Source of the DNA: Flavobacterium panacis
Lineage (GTDB): Bacteria; Bacteroidota; Bacteroidia; Flavobacteriales; Flavobacteriaceae
DNA: 64,000 nucleotides
NCBI RefSeq assembly: GCF_024649945.1
Contig: NZ_JANKMS010000006.1
Location: 307,704 to 371,703, forward strand
Reading direction: 5' to 3'
A program made the translations under genes and the position numbers. Position 1 is the first letter of the stretch. Each line of letters opens with the position of its first letter. Below, piece after piece: positions 17,802 through 27,799 of this stretch. Below the pieces are notes generated by a model, which did no database searches, was not told where the DNA came from, and was given only the letters and a program-made list of their open reading frames with translations.

Positions 17802-19380
17802 TGCTGCCGTACTGTCAATAGTAGGTTTTAAACCATCTTCTGCAACTGCACAAACTGCTGCCGTAACTGTATCAAGCACAGCGGAAGAACAAATGTATCG
17901 ACCAAATTTTCATTTTACGCCAAAAAAAGGCTGGATGAATGATCCTAACGGAATGTTTTTCGCCAATGGCTGTTATCATTTGTTTTACCAGCATTATCCT
18001 GACGGAAACACATGGGGACCAATGCATTGGGGACATACTATTAGTAAAGATTTAATTAAATGGGAAGAATTGCCAATTGCGATTTACCCTGATAAAGACA
18101 AATACATATTTTCCGGAAGTGCTGTTGTCGATACGCACAATACATCTGGTTTAGGAACAGGAAAAAATGCGCCAATTATTGCAGTTTACACTTTGCATGA
18201 TATGACGAAGGAAAAGGAAGGCAAAATTGATGTCGAACGGCAAGATATTGCTTTTTCGAATGATAACGGTTTTACATGGCAGAAATTTGAGGAAGGAAAT
18301 CCTGTCGTGAAAAATCCTGGAATTCGAGATTTCCGTGACCCAAAAGTTTCTTGGGATGAAACGCACAAACAATGGATCATGGTTTTAGCTGCGCAGGACA
18401 GAGCACAATTCTATAAATCGTCTAATCTGAAAAATTGGGAGTTTGTATCTGAATTCGGAAAAAACATCGGTGCCCATGGCGGTGTTTGGGAATGCCCTGA
18501 TTTCTTTGAAATAAAAGTGGAAGGAACAAAAGAAACCAAATGGGTTTTAATCGTAAATCTTAATCCGGGTGGTCCAAACGGAGGTTCTGGAGTTCAGTAT
18601 TTTGTTGGAGATTTTGACGGAAAAACTTTTACAATGGATAAAAGTTTTGCTCAAAGAGTTAATAATGAGAAAGCAGTTTGGGCAGATTATGGAAAGGATA
18701 ATTATGCAGGAGTTACCTGGAATAATGTTCCAAGTTCAGATGGAAGACGATTATTTATCGGATGGATGTCAAACTGGGAATATGCACAGCAGGTTCCAAC
18801 AACGACTTGGAGAAGCAGCACAACGATTCCGCGTGAATTGCAATTGGTAAAAAAAGGAAACAATTACAATCTAGTAAGTAGACCAGTTAAGGAACTTGAT
18901 AATTATGTTTCCGAAACAAGCAAAGCAAAAAGTTTAAAAGGAAAAGAAGCTTTAAATTTAATTGAAAACGGAGAAGCCGACTTGACAAAGGCAGTTATCA
19001 GTTTAGATTTAAAAAACCTAAAACAGGAAGATTACACTTTTACGCTTTCAAATTCTGATGGAGAATCTTTAAGTTTTGGACTAAACAACAAGGAAAATTA
19101 TTTGTTTGTGGATCGCTCTAAAGCGGGTAACATTGATTTCTCAGATAAATTTGCCTCAACGGTAAGCAAAGCATTTTTGGAGGGAAGCCAAAAAAAAGCT
19201 GCGTTCAAAATCATTTTGGATAAAACCTCAATTGAAATCTTTTATAACAATGGTGAAAAAGTGATGACGGAGATCTTCTTTCTAAACAAACCATTTTCAG
19301 CGCTTTCTATTTCTTCAAAAGAGAAAATGGAGATAAGCAATTTTAAAGTTCAGGAATTAAATTTTTCTAAAAGTCATTAA
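17764..19380 (+). CDS. GH32 fructan hydrolase (levanase/inulinase/fructanase)
   Basis: 538 residues. Signal peptide about 1-30 (cleavage near SATAQ), so periplasmic or secreted. The five-blade GH32 catalytic domain has the three essential acids: nucleophile Asp60 in WMNDPNG, stabiliser Asp192 in FRDPK, and acid/base Glu243 in WECPD. A C-terminal beta-sandwich follows from about residue 385. Cleaves beta-2,1 or beta-2,6 fructosidic bonds; exo- or endo-action and linkage cannot be decided here. The 538-residue length fits an exo-acting enzyme without extra binding modules. It overlaps the transporter gene by 38 bases. Confidence 0.93.
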   Translation: MKSKKHLPLALYSAAVLSIVGFKPSSATAQTAAVTVSSTAEEQMYRPNFHFTPKKGWMNDPNGMFFANGCYHLFYQHYPDGNTWGPMHWGHTISKDLIKWEELPIAIYPDKDKYIFSGSAVVDTHNTSGLGTGKNAPIIAVYTLHDMTKEKEGKIDVERQDIAFSNDNGFTWQKFEEGNPVVKNPGIRDFRDPKVSWDETHKQWIMVLAAQDRAQFYKSSNLKNWEFVSEFGKNIGAHGGVWECPDFFEIKVEGTKETKWVLIVNLNPGGPNGGSGVQYFVGDFDGKTFTMDKSFAQRVNNEKAVWADYGKDNYAGVTWNNVPSSDGRRLFIGWMSNWEYAQQVPTTTWRSSTTIPRELQLVKKGNNYNLVSRPVKELDNYVSETSKAKSLKGKEALNLIENGEADLTKAVISLDLKNLKQEDYTFTLSNSDGESLSFGLNNKENYLFVDRSKAGNIDFSDKFASTVSKAFLEGSQKKAAFKIILDKTSIEIFYNNGEKVMTEIFFLNKPFSALSISSKEKMEISNFKVQELNFSKSH

Positions 19381-19563
19381 AAAAGAATAGCAAAACACTT
19401 TTTCATTAGTGAAGAAATGATTGTTAAAGCTTGAAAAAACTTGAAAGATTATTTCTTTCCGACCTTTTATGCTTTATTCTGAAACAAATCGGTTGCTTGA
19501 AATTGGCAGCCGAAATACTAACTACGTAATTAACCAATTAAATATAACCAAAACCATTAATTT

Positions 19564-22500
19564 ATGAAAAGTAAGATTATTTATTTTCTATTTTTCTTCT
19601 TTCCGATGCTGATCATGACGGCGCAGGAAAACGGGATAAAAGGAACGGTAATTTCCTCAGACGACGGAATGCCGCTTCCTGGCGCGACAGTGATTATTTC
19701 AGGAACAAACAACAGTACAACTACTGATTTTGATGGAAATTTTGCCTTTCAAAACATAGCTTCAGATGCTGCAATTGTGGTTTCATTTATTGGATTTGCT
19801 CCACAATCGATTTCGGTTAAAGGACAAAAAACAATCAATGTAACACTAAAAGTCGACAACAATCAATTGAATGAAGTTGTGGTAACCGGATATTCCAAAC
19901 AAAAGAAAACCGATATTACCGGAGCAGTTGCAGTTGTGAATATGAAAGATGTTACGAAACAACCGGAACCTAACCCAATTAAAGCTTTGCAGGGAAGAAT
20001 TGCCGGTGTCAAGGTTTCTTCTGATGGTTCGCCAAGCGGAGGAAATACAAAAGTGGTGATTCGTGGTGTCGGAACTTTAAACAACACAGATCCGCTTTAC
20101 GTAATTGATGGAATGCCGACCAAATCAGGAATGCACGAATTGAATCCAAATGATATTGAAACCATTCAGGTGCTAAAAGATGCTTCGTCGGCTAGTATCT
20201 ACGGTTCTCGAGCTTCAAACGGTGTAATCATCATTACAACCAAAAAAGGGAAAGAAGGTAAAATGAGAATCAATTTCAGTACGTATGCTTCTTTTTCAGA
20301 TTATTCTAGAAAACTGGATGTATTGAATGCTAATCAGTTTGGTCAGGCGCTTTGGCAGGCAAATATTAACGACGGTTTGAATCCGAACAATAATAATTTA
20401 CGCTATCAGTTTGATTGGTCGGTAAATAATAACAAACCGCAATTGAATAAAGTTCTAGTTCCGGAATATTTGGATAACGAACAAACTTTAAAAGCATCAA
20501 ATACCGATTGGTATGATGCTATTTCTCAAACCGGAGTTGCCAATTCTTACGATTTGTCCGTTTCAAATGCTTCTGATAAAGGAAATTATGTTTTCTCTTT
20601 AGGATATTATGGAAACCAGGGTGTTGTAAAAACTACCGATTTTGAGAGAATCTCAGCAAGAATGAACAGTTCATACAAATACTTCGACGGAAAACTAGTG
20701 ATTGGTGAAAATTTCAGTCTAAACCGTACAAATGAAGTTACAGATCCAGGTGTTTTGGATCCTGCATTGCGAGCTTTGCCAATTATTCCGGTGCATACCG
20801 TAGACGGAATGGGTTGGGGAGGACCGGTTGGCGGAATGAACGACAGACAAAATCCGGTTCGTCTTTTAGAATACAACAAAGACAATAAATACGATTATTT
20901 ACGTCTTTTTGGTAATGCATACGCCGATTTGGAAATCATTAAAAACCTGCATATCAAAACGAGTTTCGGAATGGATTACGGTTTTTACAAAAAACGTACT
21001 TTACAAAGAAGCTACAAATCAGGCTACTTGCAAAACGATCAGACTTCTGTTACCATTGATCAGTCTGTAAGCGATAAATGGACTTGGACAAATACTGCAA
21101 TCTACAGCTTGAATTTTGGAAAAAGCAATCTGAATTTGATGGCTGGAACCGAAATGTACAAAGACACCTACGATACCAATACATTGCGTAAGAATGATTT
21201 TTTGATCGAAACTCCAGATTATATGTATCCTGATGCTGGAACTGGAGAATCTTTTACAAGCGGAACTTCAACCGTATATTCTTTGCTTTCTTATTTCGGA
21301 AAAGCAGATTATGAGTTCGACAACCGTTATTTGGTTTCGACCACAATCCGTCGCGACGGTTCTTCTCGATTTGGAAAAAACAATCAGTTCGGTACATTTC
21401 CGGCAGTTTCTGCGGGATGGAGAATCAGCAACGAAAATTTCATTAAAAACAATGTTCCAGTCTTTTCGGATTTAAAATTAAGAGCAGGCTGGGGACAAAC
21501 GGGTAATCAGGAAATCAGCAATACAGCGGTTTACTCACTTTATCTGGCAAGTTACGCCGGCGGAAGTCCGACTTGGGCAACTTCTTATGGAACAGCTTAC
21601 GATATTGCAGGAAACGGAAACGGTCTGCTTCCTTCAGGTTTTATTGCAACACAATCAGGAAATGACGATTTGAAATGGGAAACTACTACGCAAACCAACA
21701 TTGGTTTGGACTTTGGTTTGTTCAAACAAAAATTAAGTGGTTCTGTAGATTATTATATCAAGAAAACAGACGATATTTTGGTATTGCCACCTTATTTAGG
21801 AGTTATTGGAGAAGGAGGAAATCGTTGGGTAAACGGAGCTTCTATGGAAAACAGAGGTTGGGAATTTTCTTTGGGCTATCACGATGAAACTTCATTTGGA
21901 CTGAAATATGACATCTCTGGAAATATTTCGGCAAATAGAAACAAGATTACCAAATTACCGGATGAAGTTAAAAACAATTACGGAGGTGATGGACTAAATG
22001 ATAATATTTTAGGGCGTCCAATTAATTCAATGTACGGCTACGTTGCCGATGGACTGTTTACTAGTCAGGATCAGGTAGATAACTCGGCAATTCAGGAAGG
22101 AAAAGGCCTTGGAAGAATCCGTTACAAAGATTTAAACGGCGACGGAACAATTACGGACAAAGACCGCACGTGGATTGGAAACCCAAATCCGGGATTATTG
22201 TACGGAATCAATCTGAACTTATCGTATAAAAACTTTGATTTCACCACTTTTTGGGAAGGTGCGACAGATGTTGATGTAATCAATAATACAAAATATCAAA
22301 CTGATTTTTGGAGTGTTGATGATGTAGGATCAAACAAAGGAACTCGTTTATTGAACGCTTGGTCTTTGGATAATCCAAATTCGACTATTCCGGCTTTGAC
22401 AACGGTTGACAGAAATGCGGAGTCAAGATTTTCGACTTATTATGTAGAAAACGGCAGTTACCTTAAATTAAGAGTTTTGCAACTTGGATATAATTTGCCA

Positions 22501-22668
22501 AAAGAATTATTGAAAAAGCTAAGCATGGAAAGCTTCAGACTATACATCAGCGGTCAAAATTTATTGATTCTTGATGCAAAAAGCTTCACAGGCGTAGATC
22601 CTGAAAATGCAGGTTTCGGATATCCACAGCCAACAACTTTTACTGCTGGTCTTAATTTTACTTTATAA
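19564..22668 (+). CDS. SusC/RagA-family TonB-linked outer-membrane transporter
   Basis: 1034 residues. Signal peptide about 1-21, then a carboxypeptidase-regulatory-like domain (GIKGTVISSDDGMPLPGATV, about 24-110), a plug with the SusC signatures VVVTGYSKQKK and PLYVIDGMP, and a 22-strand barrel ending in an aromatic residue region (TFTAGLNFTL). With its SusD partner it imports oligosaccharides across the outer membrane using TonB energy. It begins 183 bases after the GH32 gene, so it may have its own promoter. Substrate assigned as fructo-oligosaccharide from context only. Confidence 0.95.
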   Translation: MKSKIIYFLFFFFPMLIMTAQENGIKGTVISSDDGMPLPGATVIISGTNNSTTTDFDGNFAFQNIASDAAIVVSFIGFAPQSISVKGQKTINVTLKVDNNQLNEVVVTGYSKQKKTDITGAVAVVNMKDVTKQPEPNPIKALQGRIAGVKVSSDGSPSGGNTKVVIRGVGTLNNTDPLYVIDGMPTKSGMHELNPNDIETIQVLKDASSASIYGSRASNGVIIITTKKGKEGKMRINFSTYASFSDYSRKLDVLNANQFGQALWQANINDGLNPNNNNLRYQFDWSVNNNKPQLNKVLVPEYLDNEQTLKASNTDWYDAISQTGVANSYDLSVSNASDKGNYVFSLGYYGNQGVVKTTDFERISARMNSSYKYFDGKLVIGENFSLNRTNEVTDPGVLDPALRALPIIPVHTVDGMGWGGPVGGMNDRQNPVRLLEYNKDNKYDYLRLFGNAYADLEIIKNLHIKTSFGMDYGFYKKRTLQRSYKSGYLQNDQTSVTIDQSVSDKWTWTNTAIYSLNFGKSNLNLMAGTEMYKDTYDTNTLRKNDFLIETPDYMYPDAGTGESFTSGTSTVYSLLSYFGKADYEFDNRYLVSTTIRRDGSSRFGKNNQFGTFPAVSAGWRISNENFIKNNVPVFSDLKLRAGWGQTGNQEISNTAVYSLYLASYAGGSPTWATSYGTAYDIAGNGNGLLPSGFIATQSGNDDLKWETTTQTNIGLDFGLFKQKLSGSVDYYIKKTDDILVLPPYLGVIGEGGNRWVNGASMENRGWEFSLGYHDETSFGLKYDISGNISANRNKITKLPDEVKNNYGGDGLNDNILGRPINSMYGYVADGLFTSQDQVDNSAIQEGKGLGRIRYKDLNGDGTITDKDRTWIGNPNPGLLYGINLNLSYKNFDFTTFWEGATDVDVINNTKYQTDFWSVDDVGSNKGTRLLNAWSLDNPNSTIPALTTVDRNAESRFSTYYVENGSYLKLRVLQLGYNLPKELLKKLSMESFRLYISGQNLLILDAKSFTGVDPENAGFGYPQPTTFTAGLNFTL

Positions 22669-22682
22669 CAAAGATTAAAAAA

Positions 22683-24380
22683 ATGAAAAAAATACTATAT
22701 ATGGCAGGATTTGTAACGATGGGTTTCTTTGCTTCCTGTTCCGATTTTTTAGAAAATGATCCGCGTGGTGTATTGTCGGAAAAAGATATTGTTACGCCAG
22801 CAAATGTTGAAGGGTTTATGAATGCTGCTTATGCACAGCTAGGAAATGATCATTACGATTCTCCATACAGTTTATGGCCGTTTGGAAATGTTCGTTCAGA
22901 TGATGCCTACAAAGGCGGAAGTGGTACAAATGATATTCAGGATTTTCACTTTTTCGAAGTTTCAAATAATATCCGTCCTGATTTTGGCGAACTGGATAGT
23001 TTTTGGTACATCAGTTATGTAGGGGTTTCAAGAGCAAACAAAGCCTTGAAAGCTTTGGAACAAATCTCAGAAGCCGATTATCCGCTAAAGAAAACGCGTA
23101 TGGCTGAAATGCGCTTTTTAAGAGGACATTTTTACTTTATGCTGAAAATTATGTTCAGAAATGTACCTTATATAACTGAAGATATCGCGATAGAAGATTA
23201 TAAAACGATTTCAAACAAAGCGCTTTCAAACGAAGAACTTTGGGGAAAAATTGCAGAAGATTTTCAGGCAGCGGCCGATAACTTGCCTGACACACAGCCA
23301 GAAATCGGACGTGCGACTAAAAAAGCGGCTTATGCATATTTGGCAAAAACAAGATTGTATCAGGCATACACACAAGATGAAACGTTTAAGGTTACAGGAA
23401 TCAGCCAACAGCATTTGCAGGAAGTAATCGCTGCAACCGACAAAGTAATCGGAAAAGCATCTTTAGAACCTGATTTTGCAAATAACTTTTTACCGGGAAC
23501 TTACGAAAACGGACCAGAATCTATTTTCTCCATTCAGTTTTCTGATAATGACGGAACGCTTTACGGAAGATTGAATTTTTCAGATGTTCTTTCTACACCG
23601 CAAGGTTTAGGTTGTTGTGATTTCCATAAACCAAGTCAGAATTTAGTGAATGCTTTTAAAACAGGAGCAAACGGTCTACCTGAATTTGACACCTACAACA
23701 ACGAAGATTTTGATTATAAAAATATTGATGCCGTGACTGTTGATCCAAGATTGTATCATACCGTAGCGATGCCGGGACTTCCATACAAATATGATCCTGA
23801 ATTTCTATATGTTGAAGCTTGGGTAAGATCTCCGGGAACGTACGGATATTATGCTTCTTTAAAAGAAAACGTTGCCCCAAACTGCAGCTGTGTGGTAAAT
23901 ATTGATCCGTTTTACGGAAATTCAAAAAACAGAATCCAGATTCGTTATGCAGATGTGATTTTGATGCGTGCCGAAGCTTTGATTGAATTGGGAAGACAAT
24001 CTGAAGCTTTGCCGTTGATCAATGAAATCAGAGAAAGAGCTGCACAAAGTAAAGGAAGATTACCTTATGTAAACAACTTCAAAATTAGCACTTATATAGA
24101 CGGAAGCAATTGCAACTGGACTCAGGATTTTGCCCGTAAAGCTTTACGTTGGGAACGTCGTTTAGAATTGGCAATGGAAGGAAGCCGATTCTTTGACCTT
24201 GTTCGTTGGGGAGTTACAGATCAGGTTATGAATGATTTTTATGCAAAAGAAAAAACAAAACGTACCTATTATCAGGATGCCTTTTTTGATGCGCATAAAG
24301 AGGAGTATTGTCCAATTCCGTTGAAGCAAATTAATTTCAGCCAGGGATTGTACAAGAGAGCGAGGATCGAATATCAGTGA
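22683..24380 (+). CDS. SusD/RagB-family surface glycan-binding lipoprotein
   Basis: 565 residues. Lipoprotein signal with Cys19 (FFASCSDFLE) and the SusD-family features: an N-terminal TPR-like helical core (RANKALKALEQI, MAEMRFLRGHFYFMLKI), an LMRAEALIELGR helix, and the C-terminal ELAMEGSRFFDLVRWG motif. It caps the SusC barrel and captures substrate. It starts 15 bases after susC, same operon. Its stop is also where the foreign-looking AT-rich block ends: a truncated gene from the neighbouring G+C-richer block begins within a few bases. Confidence 0.95.
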   Translation: MKKILYMAGFVTMGFFASCSDFLENDPRGVLSEKDIVTPANVEGFMNAAYAQLGNDHYDSPYSLWPFGNVRSDDAYKGGSGTNDIQDFHFFEVSNNIRPDFGELDSFWYISYVGVSRANKALKALEQISEADYPLKKTRMAEMRFLRGHFYFMLKIMFRNVPYITEDIAIEDYKTISNKALSNEELWGKIAEDFQAAADNLPDTQPEIGRATKKAAYAYLAKTRLYQAYTQDETFKVTGISQQHLQEVIAATDKVIGKASLEPDFANNFLPGTYENGPESIFSIQFSDNDGTLYGRLNFSDVLSTPQGLGCCDFHKPSQNLVNAFKTGANGLPEFDTYNNEDFDYKNIDAVTVDPRLYHTVAMPGLPYKYDPEFLYVEAWVRSPGTYGYYASLKENVAPNCSCVVNIDPFYGNSKNRIQIRYADVILMRAEALIELGRQSEALPLINEIRERAAQSKGRLPYVNNFKISTYIDGSNCNWTQDFARKALRWERRLELAMEGSRFFDLVRWGVTDQVMNDFYAKEKTKRTYYQDAFFDAHKEEYCPIPLKQINFSQGLYKRARIEYQ

Positions 24381-24650
24381 GCTGGTATGTATGATTAATT
24401 TTCCAGACATGTCCGGTAACATCTGAACTATCCTTTGCAAATCATCTTTTGGGATGAATAATAGTACGATATCTGTATCGGCTGCCTGCTCCAAGGAACA
24501 TAGAGAAACATGGGATCCCATCTTTTGCGCTACGTCGCGTATCAGGCTGTTTCCTTTTGGATTGTATATTTTGACTTCGTAACCTTTCAGGGAGCATCTG
24601 GATGCTATTTCTAAAGTAAGACTGCTGATTCCTATAATTCCGATCTTCAT
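24381..24650 (-). pseudogene. Truncated NADP-binding oxidoreductase (F420-reductase-like), N-terminal piece
   Basis: About 90 residues of a Rossmann-fold protein: MKIGIIGISSLTLEIASRC, then GYEVKIYNP, ADTDIVLLFIPKDDL and SGKLIIHTS. The order resembles the COG2085 NADPH-dependent F420-reductase-like family (normally about 200 residues). After HTS the frame stays open only because it runs antisense through the end of susD, and the residues lose all family resemblance. So the 3' half of the gene was removed, and the break coincides with the susD stop at 24380. The first Gly-rich loop is also altered (GISSL in place of GxGxxG). Confidence 0.7.
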
Positions 24651-24919
24651 AATAATGAGGTCTGATTGTAATTTAATTTAGTGAAACTCAACATAACCGG
24701 CAGGGAGTTGGTCATGATGGGGTTTATGGTAAAAATATTACAAATGTTTGATATCCGACCAGGTGTTTCTACCTGTTTGCCTTTTGTTCTTTTGTATTCA
24801 AACACAGGTATCAAAGAAGATATACCTAACCATTGGTAGGGATCGAGTATCGAAATAGGAAGGATGGCTTGATTCTGAATGTTTGTTTTACCTTGGTTCT
24901 CAAGGAAGAGGAAACGGTT

Positions 24920-25789
24920 TTAGTCCGAGCGGCCGATCTGACGGCGATATTCTCCGGGAGTAAGCCCTACGATCTGTTTGAAGATTTTCGAAAAGTGTGG
25001 CAGGTTTGAAAAACCGGTATTCAGGGCAATTTCCAAAAAGGTTTTATCCGATGTGGTGATAAGGTACTGTGCGCGTTCGATTTTCTTTTCATGTATGTAA
25101 TTCAAGGGTCTTTGTCCGGTGTGGATCAAAAACTGTTTGGAAAAATAGTCCTGATTCTGATTCACTCTTCGAGCGAGATCTGATACGGTGATATTTTCAC
25201 CCAGGTGGATCTGCACATAACTCATTGTGTCAAGAATTTTGGAAGGAATAGCCTGTGTGTTTGGGGAGCTGTACTCTTCCCTGGCCAGGAACCTGGAAAC
25301 CAGAAAAAAAATAATGCCCTGATTTTCCAGTTTGAGAGCTGTTTTTGCCGCATTGTTCAATGCCTTGTATTCCTTGTAATAAACTTCCCTTTCGTATACT
25401 TCGGGGTTGTCGGACCTGTTGATTCCTCTTCCCGGATTGCTTTGCAGCATTTTTTTGATCAGAGTGATTTCAATTTCGGATGCAGGGAGTTTCATTACCC
25501 GCCTGTTGTTGTGGAATAAGGATATTCCATCGGAGGATTCTTCAAAGAACTGGAGGAAGAACTGGCTTAGATATTCCTTGCAGGTCAGACTACAGACCGT
25601 AAAACTCGGAATAAGGTAAAGACATCCGGGCTCCAGGGATATGCTGCCGTAATTGTCGGTGATAAGACCGCTGCCCTCATCTATGAAGTACAAACGGTAA
25701 TAGGGACTGATCACATTGGGATAATTCCACCTGTGATCGAGTTTTACATGATCGATATGAAGCAGGGAAAAGGAATGTTTAAAGGACAT
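24920..25789 (-). CDS. AraC-family transcriptional regulator, divergent from the fucosidase
   Basis: 289 residues. An N-terminal cupin-like ligand domain (YYRLYFIDEGSGLITD, LEPGCLYLIPSF) and a C-terminal pair of HTH motifs (VSDLARRVNQNQDYFSKQFL; FLEIALNTGFSNLPHFSKIF) ending in TPGEYRRQIG. It is transcribed away from the GH29 fucosidase gene and shares a 240-base intergenic region with it that carries two nearly identical 16-bp direct repeats. It may therefore control itself and the fucosidase. Ligand unknown. Confidence 0.9.
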   Translation of the reverse strand: MSFKHSFSLLHIDHVKLDHRWNYPNVISPYYRLYFIDEGSGLITDNYGSISLEPGCLYLIPSFTVCSLTCKEYLSQFFLQFFEESSDGISLFHNNRRVMKLPASEIEITLIKKMLQSNPGRGINRSDNPEVYEREVYYKEYKALNNAAKTALKLENQGIIFFLVSRFLAREEYSSPNTQAIPSKILDTMSYVQIHLGENITVSDLARRVNQNQDYFSKQFLIHTGQRPLNYIHEKKIERAQYLITTSDKTFLEIALNTGFSNLPHFSKIFKQIVGLTPGEYRRQIGRSD

Positions 25790-25820
25790 TTTGGACTGTT
25801 ATGATTTTGTATACCGTTTT

Positions 25821-25934
25821 TTGATAAAACAAAGACGTTTTTAAATAAAGGATTGTATTTCAGGAAAGTTACATTTGTGTTGGTTTTTATCATAAAATAT
25901 AATCGATATCCAAATTTATTGATAAAATAAAAAC
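25821..25934. promoter_or_regulatory. Direct-repeat operator candidates between araC-type gene and fucosidase
   Basis: TTGATAAAACAAAGAC (25821-25836) and TTGATAAAATAAAAAC (25919-25934) match at 14 of 16 positions and are 98 bases apart. Between them (25883-25897) lies a related segment in the opposite orientation, GTTTTTATCATAAAA. Direct repeats of this length are typical AraC-family sites. Confidence 0.4.
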
Positions 25935-26029
25935 AAGAACAAAAAAAATACAACTATTATGCTTATGCCTTTGGTTGATTGTGTAAGACTACAGGTCGGA
26001 AATGTATAAGCTTTTTAAATGATGAAAAT

Positions 26030-27682
26030 ATGGATAGAAGAAATGCTTTAAAATTGGGGATGTCGGCCTTGGCGGGGCTTTATTTGTCACCGTTGCTGGG
26101 AAAGGCAAAAATGCTTGACGCGGACTTGTCCGGTTTCGAAGGGCCTTTCAAGCCTACATGGGATTCGCTCGAAAAATATCAGGTGCCTGACTGGTTCAGG
26201 GACGCCAAATTTGGCATGTGGGCACACTGGGGACCGCAATGCCAGCCTGAGGCGGGTGACTGGTATGCCAGAGGCATGTATGAGGAAGGGTCGGGACAAT
26301 ACAGGCATCATGTCGAAAAATACGGTCATCCTTCAGAATTCGGTTTCAAGGATGTCATCAATATATGGAAAGGGGAAAAGTGGGATCCCGAAGAACTGGT
26401 TGGCTTATATAAGCAAGCCGGTGCAAAGTATTTTATGGCCATGGCCAATCATCACGACAATTTTGATTTATATGACAGTAAATATCAGCCGATATGGAAT
26501 TCTACCAGGATGGGACCTGGGAAAGATATCATAGGGGGCTGGGAAAAAGCGGCCCGCAAGGCGAATCTGCCCTTTGCGGTAAGCATCCATGCCGCGCATG
26601 CCTGGAACTGGTTTGACACTTCCAAAGGCGCAGATAAAAAGGGAGATTTAGCCGGAGTACCCTATGACGGAGTGCTTGGCAAGCAGGACGGAAAGGGTAG
26701 ATGGTGGGAGGGGCTGGATCCTCAGGAGCTTTATGAACAGGACCACCCGTTGAGTCGGAAGGTTTCTGAGAATTCATCAATCCACAGTCAATGGAACTGG
26801 GGGGATGGAGCTTCTTTGCCTTCAGCTGCTTATTGTGAAAAGTTCTACAACAGGACGATCGACCTGATAGGGAAGTACAATCCAGATATGCTTTATTTCG
26901 ATGATACCGCACTTCCTTTGTGGCCTGTGAGTGATGCGGGGCTGCGTATAGCGGCCCATTTGTATAATAAAAGCCTGGAAAAGAATAGAACTGTACAGAC
27001 TGTCGTCACAGGTAAAATATTGACAAAACAGCAGCGTAAAGCGATGGTCTGGGATATAGAAAAGGGGCAGAGCAATGAGATAGAACTTCTGCCGTGGCAG
27101 ACTGATACCTGTATAGGGCACTGGCACTACGACCGTGGTGTCTACGACAGAAAGCAGTATAAATCAGCACAGACCGTCATTCATATGCTTATCGACGTGG
27201 TAAGCAAAAACGGAAATCTGATGCTCAACATTCCTGTAAGGGGAGACGGGAGTATTGATGAACTGGAGCGTGAAGTGGTAACGGAGATAGGAGTATGGAT
27301 GAAAGCCAACAGCGAGAGTATTTACGGTACCAGACCATGGAAGATATTCGGGGAAGGCCCCCAGCAGGCAAGTGCCGGTGCTTTGAAGGCGCAGGGATTC
27401 AATGAAGGAGGTGGAAAGCCCTACACTGCGGAAGACATCCGGTTTGTACAAAAAGGCAGCAGGCTTTTTGCAACGGTAATGGCCTGGCCAGAGAGCAGTT
27501 CGGTTTTGATTAAAAGCCTGGGAAACAAGGCAGGCTACCATGCGGATAATATTAAAAGCGTGAAGTTGGTCAGCACGGGGGAAAAGCTGGAGTTCAAGAG
27601 ATATGATCATGGGCTGGAGGTGAGATTTCCTGATCAGAAACCGCAGGCCTCCTATGCCAATGCATTAGAGATAATGGCGTAG
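26030..27682 (+). CDS. Alpha-L-fucosidase, GH29 family
   Basis: 550 residues from ATG 26030. The frame is open 17 codons earlier, but the chosen start gives a Tat-like export signal (DRRNALKLGMSALAG). The GH29 barrel is clear: WFRDAKFGMWAHWGPQ, YFMAMANHHDNFDLYDS and DMLYFDDTALPLW, where the aspartate after YF is the likely nucleophile region. KNGNLMLNIPVRGDG closes the barrel, and a beta-sandwich follows. Removes terminal L-fucose from glycans, acting in the periplasm if the signal is functional. No lipobox. No SusC/D pair accompanies it, so uptake partners must lie elsewhere. Confidence 0.88.
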   Translation: MDRRNALKLGMSALAGLYLSPLLGKAKMLDADLSGFEGPFKPTWDSLEKYQVPDWFRDAKFGMWAHWGPQCQPEAGDWYARGMYEEGSGQYRHHVEKYGHPSEFGFKDVINIWKGEKWDPEELVGLYKQAGAKYFMAMANHHDNFDLYDSKYQPIWNSTRMGPGKDIIGGWEKAARKANLPFAVSIHAAHAWNWFDTSKGADKKGDLAGVPYDGVLGKQDGKGRWWEGLDPQELYEQDHPLSRKVSENSSIHSQWNWGDGASLPSAAYCEKFYNRTIDLIGKYNPDMLYFDDTALPLWPVSDAGLRIAAHLYNKSLEKNRTVQTVVTGKILTKQQRKAMVWDIEKGQSNEIELLPWQTDTCIGHWHYDRGVYDRKQYKSAQTVIHMLIDVVSKNGNLMLNIPVRGDGSIDELEREVVTEIGVWMKANSESIYGTRPWKIFGEGPQQASAGALKAQGFNEGGGKPYTAEDIRFVQKGSRLFATVMAWPESSSVLIKSLGNKAGYHADNIKSVKLVSTGEKLEFKRYDHGLEVRFPDQKPQASYANALEIMA

Positions 27683-27766
27683 GCAGCGTGAATCTTGTGG
27701 TGGACTTGCAGCTGGATTTTTTTTGAATCGTTTTATTAGTGCGTTATCTTCCCTATAAGACCATAA

Positions 27767-27795
27767 AGAGTGCCCATTGGCCGGGTACTCTTTTA
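27767..27795. terminator. Terminator between convergent fucosidase and AraC-type gene
   Basis: Stem AGAGTGCCC (27767-27775) with GGGTACTCT (27783-27791), one G-T pair, short T run after it and A-rich flank before it. It lies five bases after the 3' end of the minus-strand gene and can serve both. Confidence 0.5.
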
Positions 27796-27799
27796 GGGA

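Noticed and set aside
24162..24380. Continuation of the oxidoreductase frame past 24380
   Set aside because: Antisense to the end of susD; family resemblance stops at 24383 or so, and this is why the gene is called truncated.
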